NCBI RefSeq assembly: GCF_022695515.1 | Contig: NZ_JALDPT010000020.1 | Location: forward strand, 1-64,000 | Length of the DNA stretch: 64,000 bases | Source of the DNA: Phenylobacterium aquaticum | GTDB taxonomy: Bacteria > Pseudomonadota > Alphaproteobacteria > Caulobacterales > Caulobacteraceae | Direction of reading: 5' to 3' | Part shown: positions 29,197 through 39,099 of the stretch, piece by piece | Position numbering within the stretch: the first letter of the stretch is position 1 | How the letters are laid out: the number at the start of each line of letters is the position of its first letter | The notes under the pieces: model-generated | Database searches by the model: none | What the model was told of the DNA's origin: nothing | What the model saw: only the letters and a program-made list of their open reading frames with translations | Translations under genes and position numbers: made by a program

Positions 29197-30207
29197 ATGT
29201 CCCTCGCCGACTTCGTCCGCGGCCTGCCCAAGGCCGAGCTGCACATGCACATCGAGGGCAGCCTGGAGCCGGAGCTGATGTTCGCCCTGGCCGCGCGCAA
29301 CCGCATCGACCTGCCGTTCAAGTCGGTGGAGGCGGTTCGCGCCGCCTACGCCTTCTCCAACCTTCAGGACTTCCTCGACATCTACTACCAGGGCGCCCAG
29401 GTCCTGCAGACGGAGGCGGATTTCCAGGACCTGGCCATGGCCTATTTCCGCCGACTCGCCGCCGACGGCGGGGTCCATGCGGAGATGTTCTTCGACCCCC
29501 AGACCCACACCGACCGCGGCCTGCCCTTCTCCGTCGCCATCAACGGCCTGCTGGCCGGCATGGCTCAGGCCGAGCGGGAGCTGGGCGTCACCTCCAAGCT
29601 GATCCTCTGCTACCTGCGCCACCTGGATGAGGACGCCGCCTTCGCCACCTTAAAGGCCGCCGAGCCCTGGCTCGACCGCATCGCCGGCGTCGGCCTGGAT
29701 TCCTCCGAAGTCGGCCATCCGCCCTCCAAATTCGCCCGGGTGTTCGAGGCCTCCCGCGCCGCCGGCCTGAAGCTGGTCGCCCACGCCGGCGAGGAAGGCC
29801 CGCCCGCCTATGTCTGGGAGGCCCTGGACCTGCTGAAGGTCGACCGCATCGACCACGGCAACCGCTCCCTGGAGGACGCCCGCCTGACCGAGCGCCTCGT
29901 CGCCGAGGGCATGACCCTGACCGTCTGCCCGCTCTCCAATCTCAAGCTCTGCGTGGTCGACGACCTCGCCGCCCACCCCTTGAAGCGCATGCTGGACCTG
30001 GGCCTCAAGGCCACGGTCAATTCCGACGACCCGGCCTATTTCGGCGGCTACCTGCTGGACAACTATCTGCGCACCGCCGAAGCCGTCGGCCTCACCCGCG
30101 CCGAGCTCGTGACGCTCGCCAAGAACAGCTTTGCGGGGTCGTTCCTCGACGATGCGGACAAGGCCGCGCGCATCGCCCAGATCGACGCCTACGCCGCCGC
30201 GAACTAA
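29197..30207 (+). CDS. Adenine deaminase (adenosine deaminase superfamily)
   Basis: A 336-residue zinc amidohydrolase. The metal ligands are seen in ELHMHIEGS, in VAHAGEEG and in NSDDPAYFGGY, and the catalytic Glu in HAGEEG. The segments GLDSSEVGHPPSKF and FFDPQTHTDRG mark the adenine-deaminase subgroup (Pseudomonas PA0148 and fungal AAH1) rather than true adenosine deaminase. It would convert adenine to hypoxanthine for purine salvage. It stands next to the TetR gene tail (overlap 4 bases) and about 6 kb from the uracil-catabolism cluster. Confidence 0.87.
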   Translation: MSLADFVRGLPKAELHMHIEGSLEPELMFALAARNRIDLPFKSVEAVRAAYAFSNLQDFLDIYYQGAQVLQTEADFQDLAMAYFRRLAADGGVHAEMFFDPQTHTDRGLPFSVAINGLLAGMAQAERELGVTSKLILCYLRHLDEDAAFATLKAAEPWLDRIAGVGLDSSEVGHPPSKFARVFEASRAAGLKLVAHAGEEGPPAYVWEALDLLKVDRIDHGNRSLEDARLTERLVAEGMTLTVCPLSNLKLCVVDDLAAHPLKRMLDLGLKATVNSDDPAYFGGYLLDNYLRTAEAVGLTRAELVTLAKNSFAGSFLDDADKAARIAQIDAYAAAN

Positions 30208-30830
30208 GCCGCGAAGCTCAGCCGCAGCGTCGCCAGGCTCGTCTCGCGGATCGGCGTCAGGTCCATCCGCGGATCCAGCAGCAGCTGCATGGACAGGCCG
30301 AACAGCAGGGCCCCGGTCATCAGGGCCGCCGCATCGGCGTCTATGCCGGCGCGGATCGAGCCCTCCGCCTGGCCCTTGAGGAACAGGGCCTCCAGGGCCT
30401 GCTCCACCCCCTTGTGCGCCTCGGCGAAAGGCGCGCGCAGCTCCGACACATCGGCCACGGCCGAGGCCAGCAGCACGAAATAGGCCCTCAGCTCTCCGTC
30501 GCGATCCAGCGCCGAGAGGAACACCTCGACATAGGTCAAAACCGCCTCCAGCCCCGGCAGGGTCTCGATCTGGCGGTCCAGCAACAGGGCGCCCAGGCGG
30601 CCCTGCAGCTGGGCGATCATCGCCTCGATCAGCCCCTGCTTGGACCCAAACCTCTGGGTCACCAGGCCGCGGCTGTAGCCCGCCCGCGCGCCGATGTTCT
30701 CGAAGGTCGCCGCCCCCATGCCGCGCTCGACCACCAGTTCGGCCGCCGCCGCCAGCAGCCGGCGCTCGGACTCGTCCCGGCGCTCGGCCTGGCTGCGTCG
30801 GGTTTTCGTGGGCGCTTCCGTAACGGACAT
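30204..30830 (-). CDS. TetR-family transcriptional regulator
   Basis: A 208-residue regulator. The N-terminal HTH is ATFENIGARAGYSRGLVTQRFG (residues ~45-68). The C-terminal ligand domain is typical of TetR. It is divergent from the P450 gene, with a 16-bp palindrome between, so it probably represses that P450/rubredoxin unit. The start at 30830 (MSVTEAP) was chosen rather than the longer upstream frame. The C-terminal end overlaps the deaminase stop. Confidence 0.88.
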   Translation of the reverse strand: MSVTEAPTKTRRSQAERRDESERRLLAAAAELVVERGMGAATFENIGARAGYSRGLVTQRFGSKQGLIEAMIAQLQGRLGALLLDRQIETLPGLEAVLTYVEVFLSALDRDGELRAYFVLLASAVADVSELRAPFAEAHKGVEQALEALFLKGQAEGSIRAGIDADAAALMTGALLFGLSMQLLLDPRMDLTPIRETSLATLRLSFAA

Positions 30831-30847
30831 GTTGCAAAGTCTATTTA

Positions 30848-30863
30848 CTTGTTGGACAACTAG
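30848..30863. promoter_or_regulatory. TetR-type operator palindrome
   Basis: CTTGTTGGACAACTAG: arms CTNGTTG and CAACNAG around GA. It lies 18 bp upstream of the TetR start and 59 bp upstream of the P450 start. A related but longer arrangement, CTTGTT...CCAACTAG, is at 35725-35742 near the acyl-CoA carboxylase start. Confidence 0.6.
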
Positions 30864-30921
30864 CAAGTGGACGCCGCGCAGACGCATCGACACACCAGGG
30901 AAGCACGCCAGGAACCGCCCC

Positions 30922-32196
30922 ATGACCATTTCGTCCGATATCGCCAACACGATCGTGGACCCTCGCGCCTATGCCGATGGCGACCGGGTCGACCAGGCCT
31001 TCGCGCAACTGCGCAAGGAGCAGCCCCTCGACGTCGCCCAGCCCGAGGGCTTCGACCCCTTCTGGGTCGTGACCCGCCACGCCGACATCCTTGAGGTCGA
31101 GCGCCAGAACGAGCTGTTCCACAACGGCGACCGCTCGACCGTGCTCACCACCATCGACGCCGACAAGAAGGTCCGGGAAATGATGGGCGGCTCGCCCCAC
31201 CTGGTCCGCTCCCTGGTCCAGATGGACAACCCCGACCACATGGCCTACCGGCGCCTGACCCAGGGCTCCTTCGTGCCGCAGAACCTGCGCGTGCTGGAGA
31301 CCCGGATCCGCGAGATCGCCAAGGGCTTCATCGACCGCATGATCGAGAAGGGCGAGGAATGCGACTTCGCCCGTGACGTGGCCTTCCTCTATCCGCTGCA
31401 CGTGATCATGGAAGTGATCGGCGTGCCGGAGTCCGACGAACCGCGCATGCTGAAGCTGACCCAGGAGCTGTTCGGCAGCGCCGACCCGGACCTGAACCGC
31501 ACCGGCTCCGATATCCAGGACACCGACGCCGGCGTCGACACCATCCAGTCCGTGGTCATGGACTTCATGATGTACTTCAACGCCATGACCGAGGATCGCC
31601 GGGCCAATCCGCGCCAGGACCTGGCCAGCGTCATCGCCAACGGCCAGATCAACGGCCAGCCCCTCGGCCACCTGGAGGCCATGAGCTACTACATCATCGC
31701 CGCGACCGCCGGCCATGACACAACCTCTTCGACCACCGCCGCGGCCCTGTGGGCCATGGCCGAGAACCCCGACCAGTTCAAGAAGGTCGCCGCCGACCAG
31801 AGCCTGATCCCCGGCCTGATCGAGGAATCCATCCGCTGGGCCACGCCGGTGAAGCACTTCATGCGCACCGCCACCGACGACGCCGAACTGGCCGGCAAGA
31901 AGATCGCCAAGGGCGACTGGCTGTTCCTGTCCTATCCGTCCGGAAACCGCGACGAGGCGGTGTTCGACAAGCCCTTCGAGTTCCGGGTCGACCGCACGCC
32001 CAACAAGCACGTGGCCTTCGGCTACGGCGCCCACGTCTGCCTGGGCCAGCACCTGGCGCGGATGGAGATGCGCATCCTCTGGGAAGAGTTCTTCAAGCGC
32101 GTCGCCAGCGTCGAGATGAACGGCACGCCCAAGCGCATGGCCGCCAGCTTCGTCTGCGGACCCAAGTCCGTGCCGATCCGCTTCAAGCTGCACTGA
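30922..32196 (+). CDS. Cytochrome P450
   Basis: A 424-residue class I bacterial P450. The I-helix oxygen-activation segment is TAGHDTTSST, the K-helix E-x-x-R is in EESIRW, and the heme-thiolate loop is FGYGAHVCLG with C373. The upstream frame reaches 30694, but ATG 30922 starts the normal N-terminus. The sequence resembles P450s acting on terpenoid, steroid or fatty substrates (inference). A rubredoxin gene begins 9 bp downstream and the TetR gene is divergent. Confidence 0.92.
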   Translation: MTISSDIANTIVDPRAYADGDRVDQAFAQLRKEQPLDVAQPEGFDPFWVVTRHADILEVERQNELFHNGDRSTVLTTIDADKKVREMMGGSPHLVRSLVQMDNPDHMAYRRLTQGSFVPQNLRVLETRIREIAKGFIDRMIEKGEECDFARDVAFLYPLHVIMEVIGVPESDEPRMLKLTQELFGSADPDLNRTGSDIQDTDAGVDTIQSVVMDFMMYFNAMTEDRRANPRQDLASVIANGQINGQPLGHLEAMSYYIIAATAGHDTTSSTTAAALWAMAENPDQFKKVAADQSLIPGLIEESIRWATPVKHFMRTATDDAELAGKKIAKGDWLFLSYPSGNRDEAVFDKPFEFRVDRTPNKHVAFGYGAHVCLGQHLARMEMRILWEEFFKRVASVEMNGTPKRMAASFVCGPKSVPIRFKLH

Positions 32197-32204
32197 GGCG
32201 GGTC

Positions 32205-32384
32205 ATGTCAGACGCGCCCTACAAGACCTGGCAGTGCCGCACCTGCGGCTACATCTATGACGAAGAAGCCGGCGATCCGGGCGAGGGCCTCGCGCCCGGC
32301 ACCCGCTGGTCGGACATTCCCGACACCTGGATCTGCCCGCTCTGCGGCACGCCCAAGGCCGACTTCGACATGATCGAGCTCTGA
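32205..32384 (+). CDS. Rubredoxin
   Basis: A 59-residue iron protein with two C-x-x-C knuckles, CRTCGY and CPLCGTPK, and the usual GDPGEG and aromatic residues (WQC, TWICPLC). It carries single electrons. It follows the P450 gene by 8 bp, so it may be its electron donor instead of a ferredoxin. Rubredoxins more often serve alkane hydroxylase AlkB. Confidence 0.9.
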   Translation: MSDAPYKTWQCRTCGYIYDEEAGDPGEGLAPGTRWSDIPDTWICPLCGTPKADFDMIEL

Positions 32385-32393
32385 CCCTCTTCT

Positions 32394-32418
32394 CCTCTCC
32401 CCGCGGAGCGGGGCGAGG
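32394..32418. terminator. Hairpin between convergent rubredoxin and carboxylase genes
   Basis: An 11-bp stem, CCTCTCCCCGC with GCGGGGCGAGG (one mismatch), loop GGA. No T tract is seen, so it may be a REP-like stem as much as a terminator. Confidence 0.55.
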
Positions 32419-32425
32419 GGGTTCC

Positions 32426-35400
32426 TCACCACACGTCCACAAAGCTCCGCCGTCCGGGCACGGGCGGCGGACAGCTTTTCAAGCCCCGCATCAGCCAGGC
32501 GCGGGTCTCGGCCGGATCGATCACCGCATCGATCTCATTGACCTGCGCGACGCTGATCGCCTTGCCGGTCTCGTACATGCGCCCGACCAGCTTCTGGAAC
32601 AGGGCCTCGCGCGCCGCCGGATCGGCCTCCGCCTCCAGCTCCTTGCGGTAGCCGAGCCGCACCGCCCCCTCCAGACCCATGGGTCCGAACTCGGCGGTCG
32701 GCCAAGCGATGGTGAAGGCCGAGGCCGAGAAGTCGCCGCCGGTCATGGCCTGAGCGCCAAGGCCGTAGCCCTTCCTCAGCACCACCGCGAACAGTGGGAC
32801 CGAAAGCCCGGCCGCGGTCACGAACAGCCGCGAACCCCGGCGGATCGCCGCGGTCTTCTCCGAGTCCGGCCCGACCATGAAGCCGGGCGTGTCGCACAGC
32901 GAAACCACCGGAATGCCGAAGGCGTCGCACAGCTGCAGGAACCGTCCGCCCTTCTCCGCGCCGGGTGAGTCGATCGCCCCGCCCAGATGGCGCGGATCAT
33001 TGGCGATCAGGCCCATGGGCCGGCCCTCGATCCGCAGGAAGCCGGTGATCAGGCCGACCCCATAGCCGCCGCGCAGCTCGATCCACGAGCCGGTGTCGGC
33101 CAGGGTCTCGATCACCCGGCGCGCGTCATAGACCCGGACCCGGTTCTCGGGGATCAGGTGGCGCAGGGTCCGCTGGTCGGCGCAGGTCCAGTCCTTCACC
33201 GAACCCTGGAAGATCGACAGCACATGCTTGGCGGCCACCACCGCCGCCGCCTCGTCCTCGACCAGCAGGTCCAGCGCGCCGTTCTCCCACTGGACCTCGG
33301 AAGGGCCGATCTCGTCCGGGGTGAAGACCCCCAGCCCGCCGCCCTCGATCATGGCCGGACCGCCCAGGCCGATATTGGAATAGCGGGTGGCGATGGTCAC
33401 GTCGGCGCAGCCGAAGAACACGGCATTGCCGGCGAAGCAGCGGCCGGAATTGATGGCGATCCGCGGCGCGGTCCCCGACAGCCGCGCAAAGGTCGTGAAG
33501 CTGGTGGTGTCCAGCGACGAGGCCGAGAGCCCGCCGACATCGACATCCCCCGGCCGCCCGCCGCCCCCCTCGGTGAACCAGATCACCGGCGCCTTCCAAT
33601 GCTCGGCGAACTCCAGGATCCGGTCGGTCTTCTTGTGATTGAAGTGGCCCTGGGTCCCGGCCAGCACCGTGAAGTCATAGGCCAGGCCCACACAGCGGGC
33701 CTTGTCCTCATCGAACAGCCCGCCGTTCACCTCGCCGACCCCGGTGATGATGCCGTCGGCCGGGGTGTTGATCTGCAGGTCCTCGACCGAGCGCCGGCGC
33801 TTCTGGGCGGCGATGGCCAGCGCCCCGTATTCGTTGAAGCTTCCGGGATCGAACAGGTCGTCGAGGTTCTCCCGCGCCGTCCGCTGGCCGGTCCGCCGCC
33901 GCCGCGCGACGGCGTCGGGGCGGTTCTCGTCGAGGGTCAGGGCGTAGCGGTTGCGCACCTCCTCCAGGTCCGGCCGGATCAGGTCGAGATCGATGTCCTC
34001 GGCCGCCTCGGCCAGTTCGCCGGCGTCGGAGGGGGCGATGAAGGCCAGGGGCGCGCCGGTCTCCACCACCGCCCCGATCGCCAGCGGCAGGCGGCGCACC
34101 ACCCCGCCGGCGGCCGCCGTGACCACGTGCTGCATCTTCATGGCTTCCAGCACGGCGATGGCCTGGCCGGCGCGGACCGTCTCGCCCTCGGCGGCCTCCA
34201 GGGCGACCAGGGTGCCGCGCAGGGGAGCCGGGGTGGCGACCGTGCCCGCGGGCCCGGCCTCGAACACCGGGACGACGGGGCGCGACGTCTCGGCGTCCTC
34301 CGCCGGCGTCAGCTCCGCGGCCCGCGCGGCCAGCAGGCCCAGATTGGCCTCGATGAACCCGGTCGAGGCCTGGCTGTCGGCCACCTCCGGCCGCTCCAGC
34401 AGGGCGCGCAGCAGCGGCAGGCTGGTGTCCGCCCCGGTGATCACGAACTCGGCCGCCGCCCGCGCCGCCTTGGCCAGGGCGACCCGCAGATCGTCCGAGG
34501 TGCTGTGCACGATCAGCTTGGCGATGAGGGAATCAAAGGCCGGGCTGGTCGCATAACCGCCCCGGCCATAGCCGTCGACCCGAACCCCTGGACCGGACGG
34601 CGGCTCGTAGCGGACCAGGGTTCCGCCCCCGCCGCCGCCCAGGGTTCCGTCGGCGGACAGGGTCTCGAGATTGACCCGCAGCTGCACCGCATAGCCGCGC
34701 GGCTCAGGGACGCCGTCGGCCAGACCCAGCTCGGCGAGCGTGGCGCCGGCGGCGATCTTCAGCTGAATCTGCACGAGGTCGAGGCCGGTCACTTCCTCCG
34801 TCACCGTGTGCTCGACCTGCAGCCTGGGGTTCACCTCCAGGAAGGCGACGGTCTCGCGATCGTCGGCGTCGAGCAGGAACTCGACCGTCGCCAGGCCCTT
34901 CAGCCGGGCGGCATGGGCGAGCGCCAGGGCGGCGGCGGCCAGGCGGGCGCGGACCTCGTCCGGTACGGCGGGCGCCGGCGCGATCTCGATGATCTTCTGG
35001 TGCCGGCGCTGCAGGGAGCATTCCCGGTCATGGAGCGTGACCGCGGCCTCGCCGTCGCCGACCACCTGCACCTCGATATGGCGGGCGTGGCCGATATAGC
35101 GCTCGGCGAACAGCCGGCCGTCGCCGAAGGCCGCCTCGGCCTCCCGCTCGCAGAGATCGAAGGCCGTGGCGGGATCCTCGCCGGCCGGGACGCGACGCAT
35201 GCCGCGTCCGCCGCCCCCGGCCACCGCCTTGAGCATCAGGTCGACCTCGGAGCCCAGGGCGTCCTGGAACGCCCGCACCTCGGCCAGCGTCGCCCCGCCG
35301 CCGGTGGCGGCCGCCAGCGGCACGCCCTCCTGTTCGGCCAGCTCGCGGGCCCGGGCCTTGTCGCCGAACAGGTCGAGGGTCTCGGGATCAGGCCCCACGA

Positions 35401-35704
35401 AGATCAGGCCCGCCGCCTGGACCGCACGGGCGAAGGCCGGCGATTCCGACAGGAAGCCATAGCCCGGATGCAGGCTGTCGCAGTCGGCGGCGACGGCCGC
35501 GGCCACCACGGCGTCGATATCGAGATAGGCCCGCGGCCCCGTCCCCGGCAGACCCACCTCGACGTCGCCGGCCCCGCGGTGGGGCGAGCCCGCATCGTCC
35601 TGCGACCAGCAGGTCACGGAGGCGATCCCCAGCTCGGCCGCCGCGCGGGCGATGCGGATGGCGATCTCGCCGCGATTGGCGATGAAGAGCTTGCGAAGCG
35701 GCAT
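32426..35704 (-). CDS. Single-chain acyl-CoA carboxylase (BC-BCCP-CT)
   Basis: A 1092-residue biotin enzyme holding all three functions. Residues ~1-445 are biotin carboxylase (FIANRGEIAIRIARAA, ATP-grasp GGGGRGMRRV, FLEVNPRLQVEHTVTEEVTG). Residues ~490-570 are the biotin carrier with K523 in LEAMKMQHV. Residues ~580-1092 are the carboxyltransferase, N-terminal half with FTEGGGGRPGD and C-terminal half with LCDTPGFMVG and GGDFSASAFTIAWPTAEFGPMG. It carboxylates an acyl-CoA with bicarbonate and ATP in the cytosol. The architecture matches the long-chain acyl-CoA carboxylase group (LCC). The substrate is unknown. It could serve P450-derived acids, but there is no direct proof. Confidence 0.9.
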   Translation of the reverse strand: MPLRKLFIANRGEIAIRIARAAAELGIASVTCWSQDDAGSPHRGAGDVEVGLPGTGPRAYLDIDAVVAAAVAADCDSLHPGYGFLSESPAFARAVQAAGLIFVGPDPETLDLFGDKARARELAEQEGVPLAAATGGGATLAEVRAFQDALGSEVDLMLKAVAGGGGRGMRRVPAGEDPATAFDLCEREAEAAFGDGRLFAERYIGHARHIEVQVVGDGEAAVTLHDRECSLQRRHQKIIEIAPAPAVPDEVRARLAAAALALAHAARLKGLATVEFLLDADDRETVAFLEVNPRLQVEHTVTEEVTGLDLVQIQLKIAAGATLAELGLADGVPEPRGYAVQLRVNLETLSADGTLGGGGGGTLVRYEPPSGPGVRVDGYGRGGYATSPAFDSLIAKLIVHSTSDDLRVALAKAARAAAEFVITGADTSLPLLRALLERPEVADSQASTGFIEANLGLLAARAAELTPAEDAETSRPVVPVFEAGPAGTVATPAPLRGTLVALEAAEGETVRAGQAIAVLEAMKMQHVVTAAAGGVVRRLPLAIGAVVETGAPLAFIAPSDAGELAEAAEDIDLDLIRPDLEEVRNRYALTLDENRPDAVARRRRTGQRTARENLDDLFDPGSFNEYGALAIAAQKRRRSVEDLQINTPADGIITGVGEVNGGLFDEDKARCVGLAYDFTVLAGTQGHFNHKKTDRILEFAEHWKAPVIWFTEGGGGRPGDVDVGGLSASSLDTTSFTTFARLSGTAPRIAINSGRCFAGNAVFFGCADVTIATRYSNIGLGGPAMIEGGGLGVFTPDEIGPSEVQWENGALDLLVEDEAAAVVAAKHVLSIFQGSVKDWTCADQRTLRHLIPENRVRVYDARRVIETLADTGSWIELRGGYGVGLITGFLRIEGRPMGLIANDPRHLGGAIDSPGAEKGGRFLQLCDAFGIPVVSLCDTPGFMVGPDSEKTAAIRRGSRLFVTAAGLSVPLFAVVLRKGYGLGAQAMTGGDFSASAFTIAWPTAEFGPMGLEGAVRLGYRKELEAEADPAAREALFQKLVGRMYETGKAISVAQVNEIDAVIDPAETRAWLMRGLKSCPPPVPGRRSFVDVW

Positions 35705-35835
35705 GGAGCGTTCCCGGGCGTGGTCTTGTTTTTTCCAACTAGACCTTGGCTCGGCGGCCCGGGGAAGCGGTCATTTACCCTGCTCGAGCAGTCCTCTTGC
35801 CAATTCAGAAGCTTAGGCGCACAGTTTCCGCCCAA

Positions 35836-35877
35836 GGGCTCCTCGCCGGCGGAACGGTGAGGGGCCCTTTTCATTTT
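35836..35877 (+). terminator. Terminator-like hairpin in the urc1 leader
   Basis: A 12-bp stem with two G-T pairs (GGGCTCCTCGCC with GGTGAGGGGCCC) is followed by TTTTCATTTT, 35 bp before the urc1 ATG. The loop GGCGGAA could pair with TTCCGCC at 35826, so a pseudoknot or an attenuation switch is possible. A perfect palindrome, CTGCTCGAGCAG, is at 35780-35791. Confidence 0.5.
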
Positions 35878-35911
35878 CGGGCCGCTTCCGACGCGCGCCG
35901 CGAGGACGAGC

Positions 35912-37162
<1,251 letters not shown>

Positions 37163-37199
37163 CCTGCAAGCCGCCCGAAGCCTGCTGACCGCCGCCGCC

Positions 37200-38378
37200 G
37201 TGCGAGAGCGCGGCCACGAGATGCTGCGCCTGGCGCTCGCCGGCGCCCTGCCCGACTGGCGGGTCGAGCTCGCGCGGCTCGAACCCCTGGCCGACCTGAC
37301 CGCCGCCGTGATCCGCGGGCGCTATCCCGATCTGGCCGTGCCCTTCCACGCCCGCTGGCGCCACTTCGTGGTCAGGGGCCAGGACCTGTGGGCGGAGATG
37401 GACGCCCGCACCGACTGGACAGACCGGGCCGAGCGGGCCCGGGCCGCCTTCGATCTCGCCATCACCTCGGTGCTGCTGGACGCGGGCGCCGGCATGGCCT
37501 GGCGCTATCACGACGCGGCGACTGACAGCGTCTCGGCCCGCTCCGAGGGCCTGGCCGTGGCCTCCTTCCGGCTGTTCGAGTCCGGGGCCTTCTCCGGCGA
37601 TGTCGAACCCCTGCAGGCAGACGCCCTGGCGGAGCTGTCGACCCACACCCTGGCCGCCGGCTTCCAGGTCAGCGACGTCAATCCCCTGGTGGGGTTGGAG
37701 GGCCGCGCCGCCCTGCTGCGCCGGCTGGGAGAGCAGACCCTGGCCCGGCCCGACCTGTTCGGCCTGAAATCCGCGCCCCGGCCCGGCGGGCTCTATGACC
37801 TGCTGGCCGGCCGCGCCGTGGACGGACGATTGCCGGCGACCGCCATACTGGAGGCCCTGCTGGAAGGACTGGGGCCGATCTGGTCCGGCCGGCTGACGGT
37901 GATGGGCCTGCCGATGGGCGACACCTGGCGCCATCCGGCGATCATCCGGCCCGACTCCACCGACGGGCTCGTGCCCCTGCACAAGCTCAGCCAGTGGCTG
38001 GCCTACAGCCTGATCGAGCCGCTGGAGGCGGCCGGGATCACGGTGACCGACATCGACGGCCTGACCGGCCTGGCCGAATACCGCAATGGCGGTCTGTTCC
38101 TCGACGGGGGCGTGCTGGTCGCGGTCGATCCCGTGGCCGCCGCCCTGCCGCTGGAGGTCTCCGATCCCCTGGTGGTCGGCTGGCGGGCCATGACCGTGGC
38201 CCTGCTGGACGAGATCGCGCCCATGGTGCGCGAGCGCCTGGGGGTGACGGCGCAGGCCTTTCCCCTCGCCTGCGTGCTGGAGGGCGGCACCTGGGCCGCC
38301 GGCCGCCGGCTCGCCGCCGAGCGCCGCGCCGACGGCGGCCCGCCCCTGGCCATCCTCAGCGACGGCGCCGTTTTCTAG
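37200..38378 (+). CDS. urc4: DUF1688 protein, URC4-type uracil catabolism
   Basis: A 392-residue protein of the DUF1688 family, a homologue of URC4 of the uracil catabolic pathway. Recognisable parts include [41 protein letters not shown] and [18 protein letters not shown]. The enzymatic step is not established. The nearest standard start is GTG at 37200, which has no ribosome site, while family proteins begin slightly earlier. A CTG at 37164, preceded by AAGGA inside the end of urc1, would add residues LQAARSLLTAAA and may be the real start. The gene lies between urc1 and upp in one operon. Confidence 0.85.
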   Translation: MRERGHEMLRLALAGALPDWRVELARLEPLADLTAAVIRGRYPDLAVPFHARWRHFVVRGQDLWAEMDARTDWTDRAERARAAFDLAITSVLLDAGAGMAWRYHDAATDSVSARSEGLAVASFRLFESGAFSGDVEPLQADALAELSTHTLAAGFQVSDVNPLVGLEGRAALLRRLGEQTLARPDLFGLKSAPRPGGLYDLLAGRAVDGRLPATAILEALLEGLGPIWSGRLTVMGLPMGDTWRHPAIIRPDSTDGLVPLHKLSQWLAYSLIEPLEAAGITVTDIDGLTGLAEYRNGGLFLDGGVLVAVDPVAAALPLEVSDPLVVGWRAMTVALLDEIAPMVRERLGVTAQAFPLACVLEGGTWAAGRRLAAERRADGGPPLAILSDGAVF

Positions 38379-38386
38379 GAGTGCGC

Positions 38387-39016
38387 ATGAAGAACGTGAC
38401 CGTGGTCGACCATCCCCTGGTGCAGCACAAGCTGACCCGCCTGCGCGACCGGGAGACCTCGACCAAGACCTTCCGTGAGCTGACGCGGGAGATCTCGACC
38501 CTGCTCGCCTATGAGGTCACCCGCGACCTGCCCCTGACCCACAAGATGATCGTGACGCCCATGGAATCGATGGGCAGTCCCGAGATCGCCGGCAAGAAGC
38601 TGGTCTTCGCCCCCATCCTGCGGGCCGGGGAAGGCATGCTGGAGGGGATGCTGATCCTCGCCCCCTCCGCCCGTGTCGCCCATATCGGCCTCTATCGCGA
38701 CCCGGCGACCATGGTGGCGGTGGAATATTATCTGAAGGCGCCCGAGACGCTCGCCGAGCGCACGGTCATCGTCATGAACCCCCTGCTCGCCACCGGCGGC
38801 ACGGCCAGCGCGGCGGTGGAGCGGCTGAAGGAATCCGGCGCCGCCGACCTGAAGTTCGTCTGCATCCTGGCCGCCCCCGAAGGCCTGGCCCGCTTCACCG
38901 CCGAACACCCCGACGTGCCGGTCTGGACCGCGGGCATCGACCGCGAACTGGACGCGCGAGGCTACATCCTGCCGGGCCTCGGCGACGCCGGCGACCGGCT
39001 CTACGGCACGCGGTAG
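38387..39016 (+). CDS. upp: Uracil phosphoribosyltransferase
   Basis: A 209-residue enzyme that joins uracil with PRPP to give UMP. Features: [30 protein letters not shown], the PRPP loop [14 protein letters not shown] and the C-terminal [18 protein letters not shown], which holds the uracil-binding loop. The PRPP loop starts MNPLL instead of the common VDPML. In the URC pathway a UPRT (URC6/FUR1 type) makes the nucleotide substrate for the later steps. A ribosome site (TAGGAG) precedes the ATG, 8 bases after the urc4 stop. Confidence 0.93.
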   Translation: MKNVTVVDHPLVQHKLTRLRDRETSTKTFRELTREISTLLAYEVTRDLPLTHKMIVTPMESMGSPEIAGKKLVFAPILRAGEGMLEGMLILAPSARVAHIGLYRDPATMVAVEYYLKAPETLAERTVIVMNPLLATGGTASAAVERLKESGAADLKFVCILAAPEGLARFTAEHPDVPVWTAGIDRELDARGYILPGLGDAGDRLYGTR

Positions 39017-39034
39017 CAGACGCCCCCTCCGCTC

Positions 39035-39054
39035 ATCCCCGCGAAGGCGGGGAT
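39035..39054. repeat. Short REP palindrome (ATCCCCGC type)
   Basis: ATCCCCGC-GAAG-GCGGGGAT stem, a repeat form common between genes in alphaproteobacteria. It lies 19 bp after the upp stop and could also end transcription. Confidence 0.75.
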
Positions 39055-39099
39055 CCAAGCGGCGGCGCGGCGCGCCGGCCTTGCCGGACCGACCGTGGA

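Noticed and set aside
32987..35860. 957-codon frame antisense to the acyl-CoA carboxylase
   Set aside because: Same effect; the sense frame has all carboxylase motifs.
35705..35911. FMN riboswitch before the GTP cyclohydrolase-like gene
   Set aside because: None of the conserved FMN element segments are seen; the gene context is uracil, not riboflavin.
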